A DNA stretch of 64,000 nucleotides from Ceratopteris richardii (taxonomy: Eukaryota > Streptophyta > Polypodiopsida > Polypodiales > Pteridaceae), in assembly GCA_020310875.1 (NCBI GenBank), contig CM035430.1, positions 105,230,931 to 105,294,930 on the forward strand. The letters run 5' to 3'. This document shows positions 63,519 to 64,000 of the stretch, piece after piece. The notes beneath the pieces are model-generated. The model was given only the letters and a program-made list of their open reading frames with translations, made no database searches and was not told the origin of the DNA. A program made the translations under genes and the position numbers. Numbering within the stretch: the first letter of the stretch is position 1; the number at the start of each line of letters is the position of its first letter.

Positions 63519-64000
63519 CTATGGACGATATAGATGATAACCTTTGCTTTCAAAATTGTACCCAACAAAAATACATTTCATTGCTTTATCATCCAATTTC
63601 CTCCATTGTTGTTCAAGCACTAATGCATACGTCAGACGACCAATGGCATGCAGGTGAACAACAGATGACTTGCAACCATTCCAAGCCTCATATGGAGTGA
63701 TAGACTGCAATGCTTTAGTGGGACACTTGTTAAGTACATACGTTGCACACATATCACCCTCAAGCCATAAACTATGATAAAGTTTGACACTTGATGATAC
63801 ACCTCGCCATCTCCATGAGTGACTTGTTCTTCCCTTTAGCAACCCCATTATGAGGAGGTGTATATGGAACTATAGAGTGATGTTTTATCCCACGTTCAAC
63901 CAGAAATGCATTAAAATCAGAAGACATATATTCCCCCCACTAACGGAGTGTGCCCATTTTACATGTTGACATATTTTTAGCCAAAACCAGAAATTTTTTG
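63519..64000 (-). pseudogene. Copia integrase of element E, partial at window edge
   Basis: 63519-63848 gives the integrase second half (LNKCPTKALQSITPYEAWNG, RLTYALVLEQQWRKLDDKAM and KCIFVGYNFESKGYHLY). The rest runs beyond 64000. The catalytic-Glu region near 63830-63850 is out of frame. Confidence 0.82.

Larger units (their letters stand above)
59662..64000 (-). mobile_element. Copia element E (family C/D/E), runs off the window
   Basis: Minus-strand element. 3' LTR at 59662-59887, polypurine tract, RNase H, RT, linker and integrase are visible from left to right; gag and the 5' LTR lie beyond 64000. It is interrupted at 60109-61728 by element M with duplication CCATG. The linker (about 63100-63500) and LTR are close to element C. 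Many frame breaks. Confidence 0.88.

Noticed and set aside
1..64000. tRNA, rRNA or other structural RNA genes
   Set aside because: The tRNA-like matches (TGGTATCAGAGC and similar) are primer-binding sites next to LTRs; no cloverleaf was found by eye.

Overview
This is nuclear DNA of a land plant with a large, repeat-rich genome. The evidence is plant-type Copia and Gypsy LTR retrotransposons with plant-style primer-binding sites, L1-like LINEs of the plant zf-RVT type, and a CACTA DNA-transposon end. The species cannot be fixed from the sequence; a gymnosperm or other large-genome lineage is a guess. About nine tenths of the window is transposable-element sequence, much of it nested, and only one convincing host gene is visible.

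Layout. 1-820: unrecognised DNA with a recurring CCATTGGAT motif. 821-19911: a minus-strand Copia element (A), split by a young minus-strand Gypsy element (B, 1755-15180, target-site duplication ACTGC, two 830-bp LTRs with only three differences seen). B has one long gag-pol frame broken by a single TGA inside the integrase zinc finger, then about 3.1 kb of extreme G/C-skewed tandem repeats, then an extra sense-strand ORF in the position where some plant Gypsy elements carry an env-like gene. 20426-23763: a truncated minus-strand Copia (C). 23795-24419: an orphan LTR-like block. About 24640-40560: one degenerate L1-like LINE on the plus strand, interrupted by an 8.9-kb LTR element without recognisable pol (F, TSD CAAAT), which itself holds a non-autonomous Gypsy-like element (G, TSD GTTTT), and by an internally deleted Copia (H, TSD TTTAT). 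40544-42640: Copia gag fragment. About 42690-43110: CACTA terminus.

44381-46960 (minus strand) is the standout: an intact intronless 859-codon gene. It joins an N-terminal RING1/IBR-like zinc-binding module of RBR ubiquitin ligases to a C-terminal E2 ubiquitin-conjugating domain of the BIRC6/UBE2O/PHO2 type, with no RING2 (Rcat) domain. It reads as an E2/E3 chimera.

Downstream: a second LINE (about 47560-50480) carrying a solo LTR; a complete but decayed plus-strand Copia (K, 50510-56356); a chimeric Copia remnant (D, 56667-59360); and a minus-strand Copia (E, 59662 to beyond the window) of the same family as C, with a small internally deleted chromovirus (M, TSD CCATG) inserted in its RNase H. 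The elements do not cooperate; the layout is a stratigraphy of insertions around one conserved gene. Boundaries supported by target-site duplications are firm; those of truncated elements are approximate.
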